A stretch of DNA of 64,000 bases from Chryseobacterium vrystaatense (GCF_000737765.1 NZ_JPRI01000001.1:868001-932000), one strand, 5' to 3'. Shown: positions 13,232 through 24,387, counted from the stretch's first letter. Numbers and translations: made by a program. The notes: generated by a model not told the origin, from the sequence alone.

Positions 13232-15346
13232 TTAAAATTTATACTCAAGCATTAAAGTACCTCTTGCTCCCGGCGCATTTACGAATTCGCTGTCACGGGA
13301 AGACCACCACGCGATGGCAGGCTGATAGATTTTGTTGAAAACGTTTTCAACCCCTACAGATACTCTCCAGTTTTTATTGACTTCATAACTTGATTTAAAA
13401 TTAAAAATGGTGTATTCGGGAACGTTTCCTTCCCCGTAACCCAGTACTCCTGCAGCATTAGGCTGGAATCTGTCCTGCTCAAAGGCGTGTAACATGTCCA
13501 GTCCAATGGATAAAGCAGGTATTGGTCTTGCCTGAACATACGCAAGTACTTTTGGTGCAGAAATTCTGCTGTTATTGATTTTTGCTGAATAATCTCCATC
13601 GTCTTTTATGGATGTGATTCCTTCTATCCAGCTGTAGCTTCCTCCGAAATTAATCCATTTTGCAGGGGTAAAATGTAAGAATCCTTCCACACCATATACA
13701 ATTTCCGGTGAACGCTGTATGGTTAATGACCTGTCTGCACTCTGTACAAAAGAAGCCCCAAGTTTTGAGGTACTTACGTATGAAGTGATTTCATAATTGA
13801 TCCATTTTGAAATCTGCCCTGTCGCACCGAGCTCATAGTTGTTGACGATAATAGGTTTGGTTTCAAGATTTTGGATGGTTCCTTGGGTAGATGTTCTCAG
13901 AATTCTTCCTAATTCGTTGATAGAGTAGGACTGTGAAAAGCTTCCGAAAAGATTAATGAAAGGTTCAATATTGTATCGTACTCCTAAATTGGCTACCAGG
14001 GCATTATATTTTAATTTTCCACCGGTAACGAAGATACTTTTTGTGAAGGTTCCGTCAAGTTTCACTGAAGAAAGGGTATTGAAATCTCCTACTTTTACAC
14101 TCATGTTTTCGTAGCGAAGTCCTCCTTTGATCGTTAGTTTTTTTAATAAATCAATTTTAACCAGAACGAAAGGAGCCAGGTTGGTCATATTCATGTCCGG
14201 TGTCCAGTAACGGCCGTCTTCCAGTTTCTGAACGGTTTGGTCATTAAGAAGGTCCATTCCATACATGATTTCTCCCTGGGAATTCTGAGCATTCCAAAGC
14301 CTGGTATCAAAATTTATTCTGGCACCGTACTTTTTGGAGATTACATTAGACTGTCCTCCGCCGAAGAAGGTGTCACTGTATCCGTATACCGTTCTGAAAT
14401 CCTGCATATAAGCATTGAAGTTCAGTGAAGTGGTTCCCCAGAAAAGATTTTGATTGTCATAGTTGATCCTGAAATTATGGTTTCTGGGTGTTCCCTGAGG
14501 TGTCGTTTCAAGACCTTTGCCAACTCCTTCTCCAACAGTTGGTTTGATCCCGTATTTTCCGATGACCATTCCTAAATTAAGATCTGATTTTGAGGCATAT
14601 CCGATATATGAGGCTTCAACTCTCTGATCTTTATTGATGGTATATCCTACTTTAAGCATTCCGTTATAGTTATCCATCTTTGCGGTACTGTAGGTAGGGG
14701 AAAGGCTTACTCCGTCTGCATCTTTCATATATCCCGTTCTTTCGTAGGCAAGAGAGAAAACGTAATCAAATTTAATCACCTTTCCGGATAAAAGCTGGCT
14801 GGCACGTACTCCCAGAGTTCCACCATAAGGTTGTGCTGTAAAACCGATCTGACTAAGTCCTGAAATATTTTTATCAGATTTGCTTTTTCGGGTGATATAA
14901 TTGATAATCCCTCCATCTGCACCGTTTCCGTAAATGGATGAGGCCCCTTTAATAACTTCAATTCTTTCTATCACGGAAGGATCAATACTCCTGATGTCTC
15001 TTGCTCCATTCCTCAAAGGGGTAGACTGAGGAATACCGTCAATAAGCACAAGAACCTGTCTTCCTCTTAAAGTTTGTCCGGAGTTGGAAGTTTGTCCGGA
15101 GTTGGTCCCTAAACTGGGAACCGTATATTGAAGAATGCTGGTGATATCCGAATTGACCGTCAGCTGAGACTGAATCTGTTTTTCTCCAACAATTGTAATT
15201 GAGCTTGGTACCTCTTTAATATTTTCTTTTTTTCGTGAGGCAGTCATTACGACTTCATCTACGCTGTTGGTCTGCAGGCTGTCTGTTACCTGAGAAAAAA
15301 CAGCAGCCGAGCCTAAGCATGCAGCTGATATAAGCACTTTTTTCAT
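13232..15346 (-). CDS. TonB-dependent outer-membrane receptor 1 (siderophore type)
   Basis: 704 residues. Signal peptide MKKVLISAACLGSAAVFS is followed by a TonB-box-like VDEVVMTA and a plug domain (about 50-165, with VLIDGIPQS and IEVIKGASSIYGNGADGG). The barrel ends in a C-terminal aromatic, YKF. Its start codon overlaps the stop of the preceding PepSY gene by one base (TAATG), so translation is coupled. With PepSY partners on both sides it is most likely a ferric-siderophore receptor. The ligand is unknown. Confidence 0.9.
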   Translation of the reverse strand: MKKVLISAACLGSAAVFSQVTDSLQTNSVDEVVMTASRKKENIKEVPSSITIVGEKQIQSQLTVNSDITSILQYTVPSLGTNSGQTSNSGQTLRGRQVLVLIDGIPQSTPLRNGARDIRSIDPSVIERIEVIKGASSIYGNGADGGIINYITRKSKSDKNISGLSQIGFTAQPYGGTLGVRASQLLSGKVIKFDYVFSLAYERTGYMKDADGVSLSPTYSTAKMDNYNGMLKVGYTINKDQRVEASYIGYASKSDLNLGMVIGKYGIKPTVGEGVGKGLETTPQGTPRNHNFRINYDNQNLFWGTTSLNFNAYMQDFRTVYGYSDTFFGGGQSNVISKKYGARINFDTRLWNAQNSQGEIMYGMDLLNDQTVQKLEDGRYWTPDMNMTNLAPFVLVKIDLLKKLTIKGGLRYENMSVKVGDFNTLSSVKLDGTFTKSIFVTGGKLKYNALVANLGVRYNIEPFINLFGSFSQSYSINELGRILRTSTQGTIQNLETKPIIVNNYELGATGQISKWINYEITSYVSTSKLGASFVQSADRSLTIQRSPEIVYGVEGFLHFTPAKWINFGGSYSWIEGITSIKDDGDYSAKINNSRISAPKVLAYVQARPIPALSIGLDMLHAFEQDRFQPNAAGVLGYGEGNVPEYTIFNFKSSYEVNKNWRVSVGVENVFNKIYQPAIAWWSSRDSEFVNAPGARGTLMLEYKF

Positions 15347-16542
15347 TATATTTTCTTTCCTTGTTTTTTTTGTTTTCCCCACCATACTAAAAATCCTGTA
15401 ACAGGAAGTGAAGTGCAGATGAGTCCGGTAATGAACCAGAGAATTTTTCCAAAGAGCCCAAAATAGGAACCTGTATGGATATCATAGTTGGCATTGGCAT
15501 ATTTTTCGGCATTGCTCAACTTCTGATGAGCTTTCTCTGCGAGAAGTTTCCCTGAGTACTTATCAAAGACCAATGAATTTCTTTCACTGAAACGTCCTTC
15601 TTCACCATAAATAGTCACAGGAATATTCTTTAACTCCTTTCCTTTCTTATTTTTTCCGTTTAAAGGAATTCTGAAACTGGAAGATGTAGGATAGAGTTTT
15701 CTGGTTTTCTGTGCGGTAAGGTCATAAACTGAGGCGTTTTTTACCATTAAAGAATCCGGAGACTTAATCTCCTTGTCTTTTGGCATTTCTGTAGATCCCG
15801 ATAAGGCAAGATTAAAAGTATTTTTCACATACGGATAGGCAAAATAAATTCCTGTAATACTGATTAAAAGAGCAAAGAATGACGCGTAAAAACCTAATAC
15901 ATTATGAAGATCATAGTTTTTGCGTTTCCAGGTTTTTACATTTTCCCAGCTGAACCAAAAGCGACCTTTTCTTGCTTTTTTATTCTTGGGCCACCATAAA
16001 ACAATTCCGGTAATCAGCATGAAGATAAACAGCACAGTAGGAATTCCGACCACATATTTTCCCCATTCGGAGTTTAGAAGAAGGCTCCAGTGAATGTATT
16101 TCAGGATGTTGAAAAAATTATATTTCTCATCATAAACAGCTAGAATCTTTCCGTTATACTGATCTACATAAACGAGTTTATTGATTTTAACTTCTTCAAA
16201 ATAATTCCAGCCTTTTTTGTTTTTTTCGTAGTATGAAAAACGGTAAGATTTATTTTTGTCCAAAGAAATTTCAACCGCGTTAATGGGGAATTTTTCATTC
16301 AGTTCCAAACTTACTTTTTCCTTAAGTACTGCAATCGAAAGCGGTGTTGATGAAGATTCTTTCACATACATGGCTTCTTTTCGCAGGCTGTTCTGTATCT
16401 CGTCTTTAAATACATACAGGGTTCCGGTCAGCGAAACGATAAAGACAATAATACCAACGGACAAACCAAACCACAAATGCAGTTTGGCAGACCATTTCTT
16501 TGTAAAAGAAACTTTCTTTTTATGGGGGTGTTTTTTCTTCAT
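15346..16542 (-). CDS. PepSY-associated transmembrane protein 2 (siderophore-linked)
   Basis: 398 residues, a clear paralogue of the 11969 gene (shared KKWSAKLHLWFGL, NYDLHNVLGFYASFFAL and SLPVTGFLVWWG). Four membrane helices, with two periplasmic domains between. It probably acts in reduction or release of siderophore iron at the inner membrane. It lies between receptor 2 and receptor 1, one receptor-PepSY pair per ligand being a natural reading. A hairpin covers the region just before its start. Confidence 0.85.
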   Translation of the reverse strand: MKKKHPHKKKVSFTKKWSAKLHLWFGLSVGIIVFIVSLTGTLYVFKDEIQNSLRKEAMYVKESSSTPLSIAVLKEKVSLELNEKFPINAVEISLDKNKSYRFSYYEKNKKGWNYFEEVKINKLVYVDQYNGKILAVYDEKYNFFNILKYIHWSLLLNSEWGKYVVGIPTVLFIFMLITGIVLWWPKNKKARKGRFWFSWENVKTWKRKNYDLHNVLGFYASFFALLISITGIYFAYPYVKNTFNLALSGSTEMPKDKEIKSPDSLMVKNASVYDLTAQKTRKLYPTSSSFRIPLNGKNKKGKELKNIPVTIYGEEGRFSERNSLVFDKYSGKLLAEKAHQKLSNAEKYANANYDIHTGSYFGLFGKILWFITGLICTSLPVTGFLVWWGKQKKQGKKI

Positions 16543-16544
16543 AG

Positions 16545-16577
16545 CAAAAAGTTAACCTCCGTAGAGGCTAACTTTTG
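16545..16577 (-). terminator. Intra-operon hairpin before PepSY gene 2
   Basis: On the minus strand the arms AAAAGTTAGCCTC and GAGGTTAACTTTT pair with a TACG loop and one mismatch, followed by TGC. The 3' arm carries GGAGG 16 nt before the ATG. It may act as a partial terminator, lowering the downstream genes relative to the receptor, or mask the ribosome site. Confidence 0.7.
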
Positions 16578-16582
16578 ATTAT

Positions 16583-18787
16583 TTAAAATTTATATCCTAT
16601 TGACAGTCTGAAGTTTCTCGGTGCTTCCGCTTGATAATAGTAGTAATTTCCATACGGTGAGCCGGAATATAAGTATCTGTTAAATACATTAAATACATTC
16701 AGCCCCACTCTGAATTTAGAATTTTCCCAAGAAGCACCAGCATCGAATTTTACATAGTCGCCCATTTGCTGGGTATTTGTACCACCCCAGTCCCAACTGC
16801 TTCTGTCTCCCAGGTAAGTTCCACCGAAACTTAATCCAAATCCTTCTAGAAGTCCGTCAGTGAATGTGTAATTTAACCATCCATTGGCTGTATGTTTTGC
16901 ATAGCCAGGAACTCTTTTTCCTTCAGGATTGTTTTTAGGATCGTTAGATTCTGTAATTTTATTTTCTGTAAATGCATAGTTGAAGATTGCATTGAATCCT
17001 CTTGTAATCTCTCCCTTAAGATCAAACTCTACTCCCTGAACTCTTGTTTTACCAAGTAAAATTGAGTACTGTTCAGATGGGCTATTGGCAGGATCATTTA
17101 TAGTAGCATTATTTTTTATGATATTATAGGCTGAGATTGTCGTATTCCATTTTCCACCAAACCAGTCTTTCTTTACACCAACTTCCATATTGTTTCCAGT
17201 GATTGGCTTTACGGTGCTGCCGTCTCTGAAAATAGCTGCTTGCGGAACAAATGCCTGGTCATATAAACCGTATACAGACATACTTTCATCGATAGAATAG
17301 CTGATACCTATACGAGGGGTTATTTTGTCTGCTTCAGATTTTGTTCCATAATTATTCTCTTTTACGTTTGTGTATCGTGCAGCAAGGGTAAGTCTCAATT
17401 TGTCATCCAAAAAGCCTAACTCATCCTGTAGGTATAATCCGGTATAGTTTTGCTCAATTGTACTTCCTGCTCCTGCTCTTACAGAAAGAGGTTTGCTGGT
17501 ACCATCAAAAGCAAGGTAACCGGGAGTATTGTTATTGTTTGGTCCGGAATATGGATTGGTACCATTGATGTCATAATTACCGGTATTTAGATTATACCAG
17601 TAGTTATGATCTGCAGGCTTTGTATAATCATCGGTTTCATTATAACGATCAAGGTTATACCCCTGAGACCAGTCTGCCATATATTTTTTACTACCTAAGT
17701 CAAGACCTGCTAAAATTTTATGTGAAACAGCACCTGTTTTTACGTATCCATTTAAGAAAACCTGCCCGAACTTCATGGTATTATCAGCTTCCCAATAATT
17801 GAGACGGCGGATCATGTAGTTTCCTTCAAAATTACTTGGCCAGATATCGCTTCCCATGGTATATTCATTAACGTACGTTAACTGGGATGTCAATTTCCAG
17901 TTTTCGTTGAATTTATGCTGTAAATTGATATTAACTGTATTGTTATCAACTTTTGTCGGATCAATACCCGGGTCAGTATGAGTGTAGCTTGCAGGTCTTG
18001 TTGCATAACCATCAAAACTGAAAACATAGGCAGAACCTACTTCAGACATTTTTGCTTTTTGGTAGATATATTCTGCCGTTAAGGTTGTTTTCTCTGAAAG
18101 CTTTACTTTTAATGAAGGGTTGATGATGTATCTGTCATTGAATTCATAGTCTCTGAAACTGTTTTTGTTCTGAGCCATTAAATTCAATCTGAAAGCTACT
18201 TTTTCCGTAATCTTAGTGTCAATATCTGCTTCTCCTCTGTACATATTGAAGCTTCCAAGGGTAACTCTTGCGGTTCCGTTTAGTGCATTTCCCGTCGGTT
18301 TCTTAGTGACGATATTATAAATACCGCTTGGCTCACCATTTGACATTAAGAAACCTGAAGGTCCTTTGATAAATTCGATATGGTCTACAAAACTCATATC
18401 TTCACTTAGCGGTCCCCAGTTAGAAGTGACATTCACTCCATTCATAAATGCTGCTGCTCTGGAACCTCTCATATTCACTCTGGTGTACATATCACCCCAG
18501 TGCTCCAGTCTCTGCGCTCCGGCAACGTTTCTCAATACACCGTCGCTTAAAGTGGTTACCTGCTGGTCTTCCAATGCTCGTCCGGTAATAATGGAAATGT
18601 TTTGTGGAATCTTGATAAGATCTTCGTCCAGACGAAGAGAAGACGATCCCTGCTTTTCTACGTATTTTTTGTAATATTTTCCATTGACAATCACTTCTTC
18701 GATGTCATTAGATTTAATCGTATCTTTTTCTTGGGCCAGAGCGAGCATAGATGTTAATAATGCAGCTCCTATCGTTATCTTTTTCAT
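16583..18787 (-). CDS. TonB-dependent siderophore receptor 2
   Basis: 734 residues. Signal peptide MKKITIGAALLTSMLALA, then IEEVIVNG and a plug domain (about 50-170) with VRMNMRGSRAA-type and IEFIKGPSGFLMSNGEPSGIYNIVTKKP motifs, typical of the FhuE/FoxA/FpvA siderophore receptors. The barrel ends RLSIGYKF. It takes up a ferric siderophore, probably hydroxamate type, across the outer membrane using TonB energy. It follows receptor 3 by 32 nt on the same strand. Confidence 0.9.
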   Translation of the reverse strand: MKKITIGAALLTSMLALAQEKDTIKSNDIEEVIVNGKYYKKYVEKQGSSSLRLDEDLIKIPQNISIITGRALEDQQVTTLSDGVLRNVAGAQRLEHWGDMYTRVNMRGSRAAAFMNGVNVTSNWGPLSEDMSFVDHIEFIKGPSGFLMSNGEPSGIYNIVTKKPTGNALNGTARVTLGSFNMYRGEADIDTKITEKVAFRLNLMAQNKNSFRDYEFNDRYIINPSLKVKLSEKTTLTAEYIYQKAKMSEVGSAYVFSFDGYATRPASYTHTDPGIDPTKVDNNTVNINLQHKFNENWKLTSQLTYVNEYTMGSDIWPSNFEGNYMIRRLNYWEADNTMKFGQVFLNGYVKTGAVSHKILAGLDLGSKKYMADWSQGYNLDRYNETDDYTKPADHNYWYNLNTGNYDINGTNPYSGPNNNNTPGYLAFDGTSKPLSVRAGAGSTIEQNYTGLYLQDELGFLDDKLRLTLAARYTNVKENNYGTKSEADKITPRIGISYSIDESMSVYGLYDQAFVPQAAIFRDGSTVKPITGNNMEVGVKKDWFGGKWNTTISAYNIIKNNATINDPANSPSEQYSILLGKTRVQGVEFDLKGEITRGFNAIFNYAFTENKITESNDPKNNPEGKRVPGYAKHTANGWLNYTFTDGLLEGFGLSFGGTYLGDRSSWDWGGTNTQQMGDYVKFDAGASWENSKFRVGLNVFNVFNRYLYSGSPYGNYYYYQAEAPRNFRLSIGYKF

Positions 18788-18819
18788 TGTCTATAAGTAG
18801 TGTCTAAATAAGTAATAGA

Positions 18820-21033
18820 TTAAAATTTATAAGTAAGCGTTCCCATTGCATTAATGAGTTTCTGCGGATTGGCAGTCGTATATCCGATCCAGTAATGTTC
18901 ATTGGTGAAATTGTCTACTTTTACGCCTATTCTGAATTTTTTGGCATCATAGTAAGCACTGGCGTTCAGTACGAAATAGGAAGGCAAAGAAAATACGTTG
19001 TTGGTAGTGACGTGAGTTTCAGAATCAGTCTCAAGATTGTTAACGATCTTATTTTCGCTGGCGTAATTAGCTCCCACTCCAAAGCCTAAACCTTTTAATT
19101 TACCGTCTAAAAACTGATAACTTGCATAAAGGTTTGCCAGATAAGGAGATCCTGATGTATTAGGTCTTCTATTTATAACAGAGGTATCAGCTTGTGTATA
19201 TTTTGAATCATTGTACGTAAAACCGGCAATCATTGTAAACCCTTTTACCAGATAAGCATTCACTTCAAGTTCAACTCCTCTGCTTACAATAGTTCCATCC
19301 TGTATCTGTGCCTGAGGAGCCTCTGTAGTAGGAACACTTCTTAAAACATCTTTTACTTTGATATTGTAGTAACTGAAAGTAGAAGATACCTTTCCATTAA
19401 AAAGGCTTGTTTTGATCCCTCCTTCCATTTGATTGGCCTGTTCTGGTGTTGGTGTTCTTACAACTTTGTCAGTGCCAGCATAGAAGGCTAGGTTTTTAAA
19501 GCTGTTCTGATAATTTCCAAAAATAGAAACTTTATCTTTTATCACTTCGTAAACGATTCCAAGCTTTGGGGAAAAAAAAGTCTGTTTGAATTGTTTGGAC
19601 TCTTCCTGGTCTGCAGGACCTAGAATACCAGGATGATTGTTAAAGCTATCAACACGCAATGCCATCAATACATTTAAAGTACTGGTGATATTCAGTACAT
19701 TGGAAATATACATTGCATAATTTTCCTGTATTCCTCTGTTAATGTATGGCTTTTCATTTCCAGCCATAGTATTATACATGGCCTGAAGTGCCGTTCCATT
19801 GAAGTTAGCATAGTTAAAACCAGCCTGATGTAATGGTACGGGTACAGACTTATCTTCATCGTTTTTATCAAAGCCGTTCACATCATAGAAATTCTGATTA
19901 TTGTTGATCCTTAAGTAATCAAATCCTAAAACAACACGGTTTCTTAAGTTTCCAATTTTAAAATCGCCGTTGAAGTTCTGCTGGAAATTAATTGATTTTT
20001 TTCTGCTGTCTCTGGTCGACTGATCACTTCTGAACATACTGGAAGCCTCATCACCAGAAAAATACAGATAAGGCATAAATCCGTCAGAATAACTCGAAGA
20101 ACTGCTGAAATTAGTGGTAGACGTAATTGAATTGGAGATTTTATATTGTACCTGCCCAAAGAAATTGATGCTTCTTCCTGTATTGGTAAGGTCTTTTCCT
20201 AAATATGAATTTTTGTAATCCAGGTTAAGGTCTTTGATATTATTAACCTGCTGTAAATATTTTCCTGAATAAAAGAAAAAAGTCTGATCGCTCATACTTT
20301 TCATTTGGAATAATTCCATATCCAGATTAATACTTAATCGGTCTGTAGGCTTATAGCTTAAGCTTGGAGCAATAGCCAGATTTCTTCTGAAACCCTCCGT
20401 CTGGAATGTGCCCTCATTGGTATAGGCTGAGTTTAAACGGAATAAAAGTGTCTTATCATTGGTAAGGGGAGTGTTGATATCAACAGCAGCTCTGTAAGTA
20501 TCGTAGCTTCCGCCAGCTAAACTTACACTGCCTCCAAATGTTTCAAAAGGTTTTTTCGTTACACGGTTGATAACACCTCCATAACTGGTCAGTAAACTTC
20601 CGAATAATGTTCCTGATGGACCTTTTAGAACTTCAAGCTTTTCAAGGTTGACAGCGTCTATCGTACTTGTTACAGCTCCCAAAACTCCATTTCTCAATGA
20701 GTTGGCAGATACAAATCCTCTTAAACTTACATAAGCACCCCCGTCACCAGCTCTTCCGTTGGAAGTCCACATAGTCTGCAGACCTGTAATGTTCTTGAAA
20801 GCATCATCAACAGTAAAAATTCCCTGATTTTCTAAAATTACTTTATCTACGCTCGAGTAAACTTGTGGATTTTCGATCGCCTTCAAAGGCATCTTATTGG
20901 AATACTCACTGTCTTTTTTGACATAGGTATTGATGATCACTTCATCAATGCTTTTTAAGGCTGTTGAATCCTTTTCCTGAGATAAAACCAGTATAGAACC
21001 CAACAATGAGGCACAGATCAGTACATTTTTCAT
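18820..21033 (-). CDS. TonB-dependent siderophore receptor 3, first gene of the iron operon
   Basis: 737 residues from MKNVLICASLLGS. The ATG three codons upstream is a weaker choice. The plug domain (about 50-160) includes VSLRGFVSANSLRNG and LEVLKGPSGTLFGS, and the barrel ends MGTLTYKF. Its siderophore-receptor pattern matches receptor 2. A -7 box and an imperfect TGATA-N2-TATCA palindrome lie upstream, consistent with iron-dependent control, although no canonical Fur box is visible. Confidence 0.9.
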   Translation of the reverse strand: MKNVLICASLLGSILVLSQEKDSTALKSIDEVIINTYVKKDSEYSNKMPLKAIENPQVYSSVDKVILENQGIFTVDDAFKNITGLQTMWTSNGRAGDGGAYVSLRGFVSANSLRNGVLGAVTSTIDAVNLEKLEVLKGPSGTLFGSLLTSYGGVINRVTKKPFETFGGSVSLAGGSYDTYRAAVDINTPLTNDKTLLFRLNSAYTNEGTFQTEGFRRNLAIAPSLSYKPTDRLSINLDMELFQMKSMSDQTFFFYSGKYLQQVNNIKDLNLDYKNSYLGKDLTNTGRSINFFGQVQYKISNSITSTTNFSSSSSYSDGFMPYLYFSGDEASSMFRSDQSTRDSRKKSINFQQNFNGDFKIGNLRNRVVLGFDYLRINNNQNFYDVNGFDKNDEDKSVPVPLHQAGFNYANFNGTALQAMYNTMAGNEKPYINRGIQENYAMYISNVLNITSTLNVLMALRVDSFNNHPGILGPADQEESKQFKQTFFSPKLGIVYEVIKDKVSIFGNYQNSFKNLAFYAGTDKVVRTPTPEQANQMEGGIKTSLFNGKVSSTFSYYNIKVKDVLRSVPTTEAPQAQIQDGTIVSRGVELEVNAYLVKGFTMIAGFTYNDSKYTQADTSVINRRPNTSGSPYLANLYASYQFLDGKLKGLGFGVGANYASENKIVNNLETDSETHVTTNNVFSLPSYFVLNASAYYDAKKFRIGVKVDNFTNEHYWIGYTTANPQKLINAMGTLTYKF

Positions 21034-21050
21034 GAAAGCCAAATTTTTTG

Positions 21051-21058
21051 CAAATATA
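21051..21058 (-). promoter_or_regulatory. -7 promoter box of the iron operon
   Basis: TATATTTG on the minus strand, 18 nt upstream of the receptor 3 ATG, matches TAnnTTTG exactly. No convincing -33 element is seen at standard spacing. Confidence 0.55.
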
Positions 21059-21091
21059 TTGTTTTTAATTGTTCTAAATAAATAACGGAAT

Positions 21092-21103
21092 TGATATTTA
21101 TCA
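21092..21103. promoter_or_regulatory. Possible metal-regulator site upstream of the iron operon
   Basis: TGATATTTATCA has 5-bp inverted arms (TGATA/TATCA) and lies about 34 nt upstream of the -7 box. It shares the GATA/TATC feel of Fur boxes but is too short to assign firmly. Confidence 0.25.
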
Positions 21104-21127
21104 TGAAATTGCTAAGTACTGAATAAC

Positions 21128-21165
21128 AAAACCCCGCTTCAGCTAGTGCTAAAGCGGGGTTTTTA
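21128..21165 (-). terminator. Terminator of secA
   Basis: 12-bp stem AAAACCCCGCTT/AAGCGGGGTTTT with a T-rich tail, 22 nt after the secA stop. It separates secA from the iron operon promoter. Confidence 0.9.
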
Positions 21166-21186
21166 TGAGATTTTATTATTAATTTC

Positions 21187-24100
21187 TTAAGCTGGAATTT
21201 CTCCTTTGTATAAGAAAGAAATAATTTCTTTGTTCATTTTGTCAACCATTTCACTGAATAAGTGGAACGATTCCTGTTTGTAAATCACCAATGGATCTTT
21301 CTGTTCGTAAACGGCACCTTGAGAAGATCTTCTCAGGTCATCCATTTCACGAAGGTGAAGTTTCCAGTTTTCGTCGATAATCGATAACGTGATATTCTTT
21401 TCAAAATCATTGATCAGACTTTCACACTGAGTATCAAAAGCTTCTTTAAGGTCAGCTACAATAGTCATTGTTTTGTGTCCGTCTGTGAAAGGCACCTGGA
21501 TCATTTTGAACATTGAACCCTGATTCTGATATACATTCTCAATGATAGGGAATGATTTCTCTTTCAGTAGGTTCAGTTTCATTCTGTAATCTTCCTGAGC
21601 TGCTTTGAAAACAAGATCTGTCAATTCCGGAACCTGCTTAGTCTTGAAATCATTTTCAGAGACAGGAGATTCCATTGTGAAGAATTTAATAATATCAAAT
21701 TCAAAATCTTTATAGTTTCCTGTAGCTTTTCCTTTTGTTACAATTGAATTGGAAACGTCGAAGATCATGTTCGTAATGTCATACTTCAGGTGATCACCAA
21801 AAAGAGCATTCTTTCTTCTCTTATAGATCACATCACGCTGCTTGTTCATTACATCATCATACTCAAGAAGTCTCTTTCTGATCCCGAAGTTATTTTCCTC
21901 TACTTTTTTCTGAGCTCTTTCAATAGACTTGCTGATCATAGAATGCTGAATGACTTCACCTTCTTTATGACCCATTTTGTCCATCATTTTTGCAATTCTC
22001 TCAGAACCGAACAGACGCATTAGATTATCTTCAAGCGATACGTAGAACTGAGAACTTCCTGGATCTCCCTGACGTCCTGCTCTACCTCTAAGCTGTCTGT
22101 CAACACGTCTTGAATCGTGTCTTTCTGTACCGATAATGGCTAAACCTCCCGCTTCTTTTACTTCTTTAGAAAGTTTAATATCGGTACCACGACCCGCCAT
22201 GTTGGTAGCAATCGTTACAGCACCTGGCTGTCCTGCTCCAGCTACAATTTCTGCTTCCTTCTTGTGAAGTTTCGCATTCAATACCTGATGAGGAATTTTT
22301 CTTAACTGAAGTGCTTTTGAAAGTAACTGAGAAATTTCAACAGACGTAGTACCTACAAGTACCGGTCTTTTTGCTGCTGTTAATTTTTCAATTTCTTCAA
22401 TTACAGCATTATATTTTTCTCTGTTAGTTTTGAAAACTAAATCCTGTTTGTCATGTCTTATGATAGGACGGTTGGTAGGAATAACTACAACATCTAATTT
22501 GTAGATTTCCCAAAGTTCTCCAGCCTCTGTTTCAGCAGTACCCGTCATCCCCGCAAGCTTATTGTACATACGGAAATAATTCTGAAGTGTCACTGTTGCA
22601 AAAGTTTGGGTTGCCGCCTCAATTTTTACGTTTTCTTTCGCTTCGATCGCCTGGTGAAGTCCGTCTGAATAACGTCTTCCTTCCATGATACGTCCTGTCT
22701 GCTCATCAACGATTTTTACCTCGCCGTCAATCACTACATACTCATCATCTTTCTCAAATAATGTATAGGCTTTCAGTAACTGGCTCATCGTATGAACTCG
22801 CTCAGATTTTTCAGCAAAATCACTGAAAAGTTTTTCCTTAGCCTCGAATTCTTCTTCTTTAGTTAAATTTTTAGCTTCAACTTCAGCAATCTCAGTTCCG
22901 ATATCAGGAAGAACGAAAAAGTTTTGATCAGAGTTTCCTTGAGACATGTATTCAACACCTTTGTCTGTAAGATCCACCTGATTGTTCTTTTCTTCGATGA
23001 CAAAGTAAAGGTCTTTATCTACAATAGGCATATCACGGTTGTTATCCTGCATATACTGACCCTCAACTTTTTGAAGTAAGGCTCTGTTTCCGCTTTCTGA
23101 TAAGAACTTGATTAACTGTCTGTTTTTTGGTAAACCTCTGTAGGCCTGAAGTAGTTTGAATCCTCCTTCTTTGGTGTTTCCTGCAGAAATTAATTTTTTA
23201 GCTTCATTGAAAATGGCAGAAACCGTTTTCTTTTGAACCTCGACGATTCTGTCAATAGATGGCTTCAACAAATCGAATTCCTGTCTGTCACCCTGAGGTA
23301 CAGGACCGGAAATGATCAATGGTGTTCTTGCATCATCTACCAATACAGAGTCAACCTCATCCACAATGGCAAAGTTCAATTCTCTCTGTACCAATTCTGA
23401 AGGTGAAGTTACCATGTTATCTCTCAGGTAATCGAAGCCAAATTCGTTATTTGTTCCGTAAGTAATATCTGAGTTGTATGCTTTTCTTCTTCCGTCTGAG
23501 TTAGGTTGGTGGTTATCGATACAGTCGATAGACATTCCATGGAACTGGTACAATGGTCCCATCCATGCGGAGTCTCTTTTCGCAAGATAATCATTTACCG
23601 TTACTACGTGGACCCCTCTTTCCGGAAGAGCATTTAAATATATAGGTAATGTTCCTACTAAGGTTTTACCTTCACCGGTAGCCATTTCTGTGATCTTACC
23701 GCTGTGAAGAATAACCCCTCCGATAAACTGAACATCATAATGAACCATATCCCAGTTAACAGGTGTTCCGGCAGCATCCCATGAGTTTTTCCAAACAGCC
23801 TGATCTCCCTGGATTTCTACGAAATCTTTACCTGCAGCAGCCAATTGTCTGTCCCAGTCAGTAGCTTTAGTACGGATTTCTCCATTCTGAGCCCATCTTC
23901 TCGCTGTTTCTTTTACCAATGCAAAAGCTTCAGGAAGGATTTGGCCAAGAACTTTCTCTTCAATATCGTATGATTCTTTCTTAAGAGCCTCAATTTTTGT
24001 GAAAAGGGCTTCTTTTTCATCTACGTTAGCTGAATTTTTTACCTGCTCTTTTATCTGATCTATCTGAGCTGTTATTTTGCTGGTTGCAGATTTAATATTT

Positions 24101-24261
24101 TCTTTAAACTCAGCAGTTTTTTCTCTCAAACCATCATCAGACAATTGCTGGATGTTTGGCTCAACAGCTTTGATTTTTGTTACAACTTTTTTTACTTCTT
24201 TTAGGTCCTGCGCTTTTTTGTCTCCCAAAAACCCTTTAAGAACTTTGTTTAAAAAACTCAT
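21187..24261 (-). CDS. secA: Preprotein translocase ATPase SecA
   Basis: 1024 residues. SecA drives proteins through SecYEG. Walker A is EMATGEGKT (193-200), the Walker B region reads [20 protein letters not shown], and NMAGRGTDI and [13 protein letters not shown] mark the second motor domain. It is longer than E. coli SecA (901) because of extra segments in the N-terminal part and motor domain, common in Bacteroidetes. The C-terminal zinc motif (CxC...CH) is missing, as the protein ends FLYKGEIPA. Confidence 0.98.
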   Translation of the reverse strand: MSFLNKVLKGFLGDKKAQDLKEVKKVVTKIKAVEPNIQQLSDDGLREKTAEFKENIKSATSKITAQIDQIKEQVKNSANVDEKEALFTKIEALKKESYDIEEKVLGQILPEAFALVKETARRWAQNGEIRTKATDWDRQLAAAGKDFVEIQGDQAVWKNSWDAAGTPVNWDMVHYDVQFIGGVILHSGKITEMATGEGKTLVGTLPIYLNALPERGVHVVTVNDYLAKRDSAWMGPLYQFHGMSIDCIDNHQPNSDGRRKAYNSDITYGTNNEFGFDYLRDNMVTSPSELVQRELNFAIVDEVDSVLVDDARTPLIISGPVPQGDRQEFDLLKPSIDRIVEVQKKTVSAIFNEAKKLISAGNTKEGGFKLLQAYRGLPKNRQLIKFLSESGNRALLQKVEGQYMQDNNRDMPIVDKDLYFVIEEKNNQVDLTDKGVEYMSQGNSDQNFFVLPDIGTEIAEVEAKNLTKEEEFEAKEKLFSDFAEKSERVHTMSQLLKAYTLFEKDDEYVVIDGEVKIVDEQTGRIMEGRRYSDGLHQAIEAKENVKIEAATQTFATVTLQNYFRMYNKLAGMTGTAETEAGELWEIYKLDVVVIPTNRPIIRHDKQDLVFKTNREKYNAVIEEIEKLTAAKRPVLVGTTSVEISQLLSKALQLRKIPHQVLNAKLHKKEAEIVAGAGQPGAVTIATNMAGRGTDIKLSKEVKEAGGLAIIGTERHDSRRVDRQLRGRAGRQGDPGSSQFYVSLEDNLMRLFGSERIAKMMDKMGHKEGEVIQHSMISKSIERAQKKVEENNFGIRKRLLEYDDVMNKQRDVIYKRRKNALFGDHLKYDITNMIFDVSNSIVTKGKATGNYKDFEFDIIKFFTMESPVSENDFKTKQVPELTDLVFKAAQEDYRMKLNLLKEKSFPIIENVYQNQGSMFKMIQVPFTDGHKTMTIVADLKEAFDTQCESLINDFEKNITLSIIDENWKLHLREMDDLRRSSQGAVYEQKDPLVIYKQESFHLFSEMVDKMNKEIISFLYKGEIPA

Positions 24262-24337
24262 AAATTTTTTGCTTTATGCTTAAAGTAAATGCCTTAAGCG
24301 TTTTACTGACACGCTTATCGTGTGAATTTTATATATA

Positions 24338-24385
24338 AAAAAGGGCAAATAAGCTCTAAGCACACTGCTTAAAGCTTATTGCTTT
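24338..24385 (-). terminator. Terminator of the DUF2795 gene
   Basis: Long stem AATAAGCTCTAAGCA/TGCTTAAAGCTTATT with two internal mismatches and a C3T6 tail on the minus strand, directly after the stop. Confidence 0.75.
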
Positions 24386-24387
24386 AA

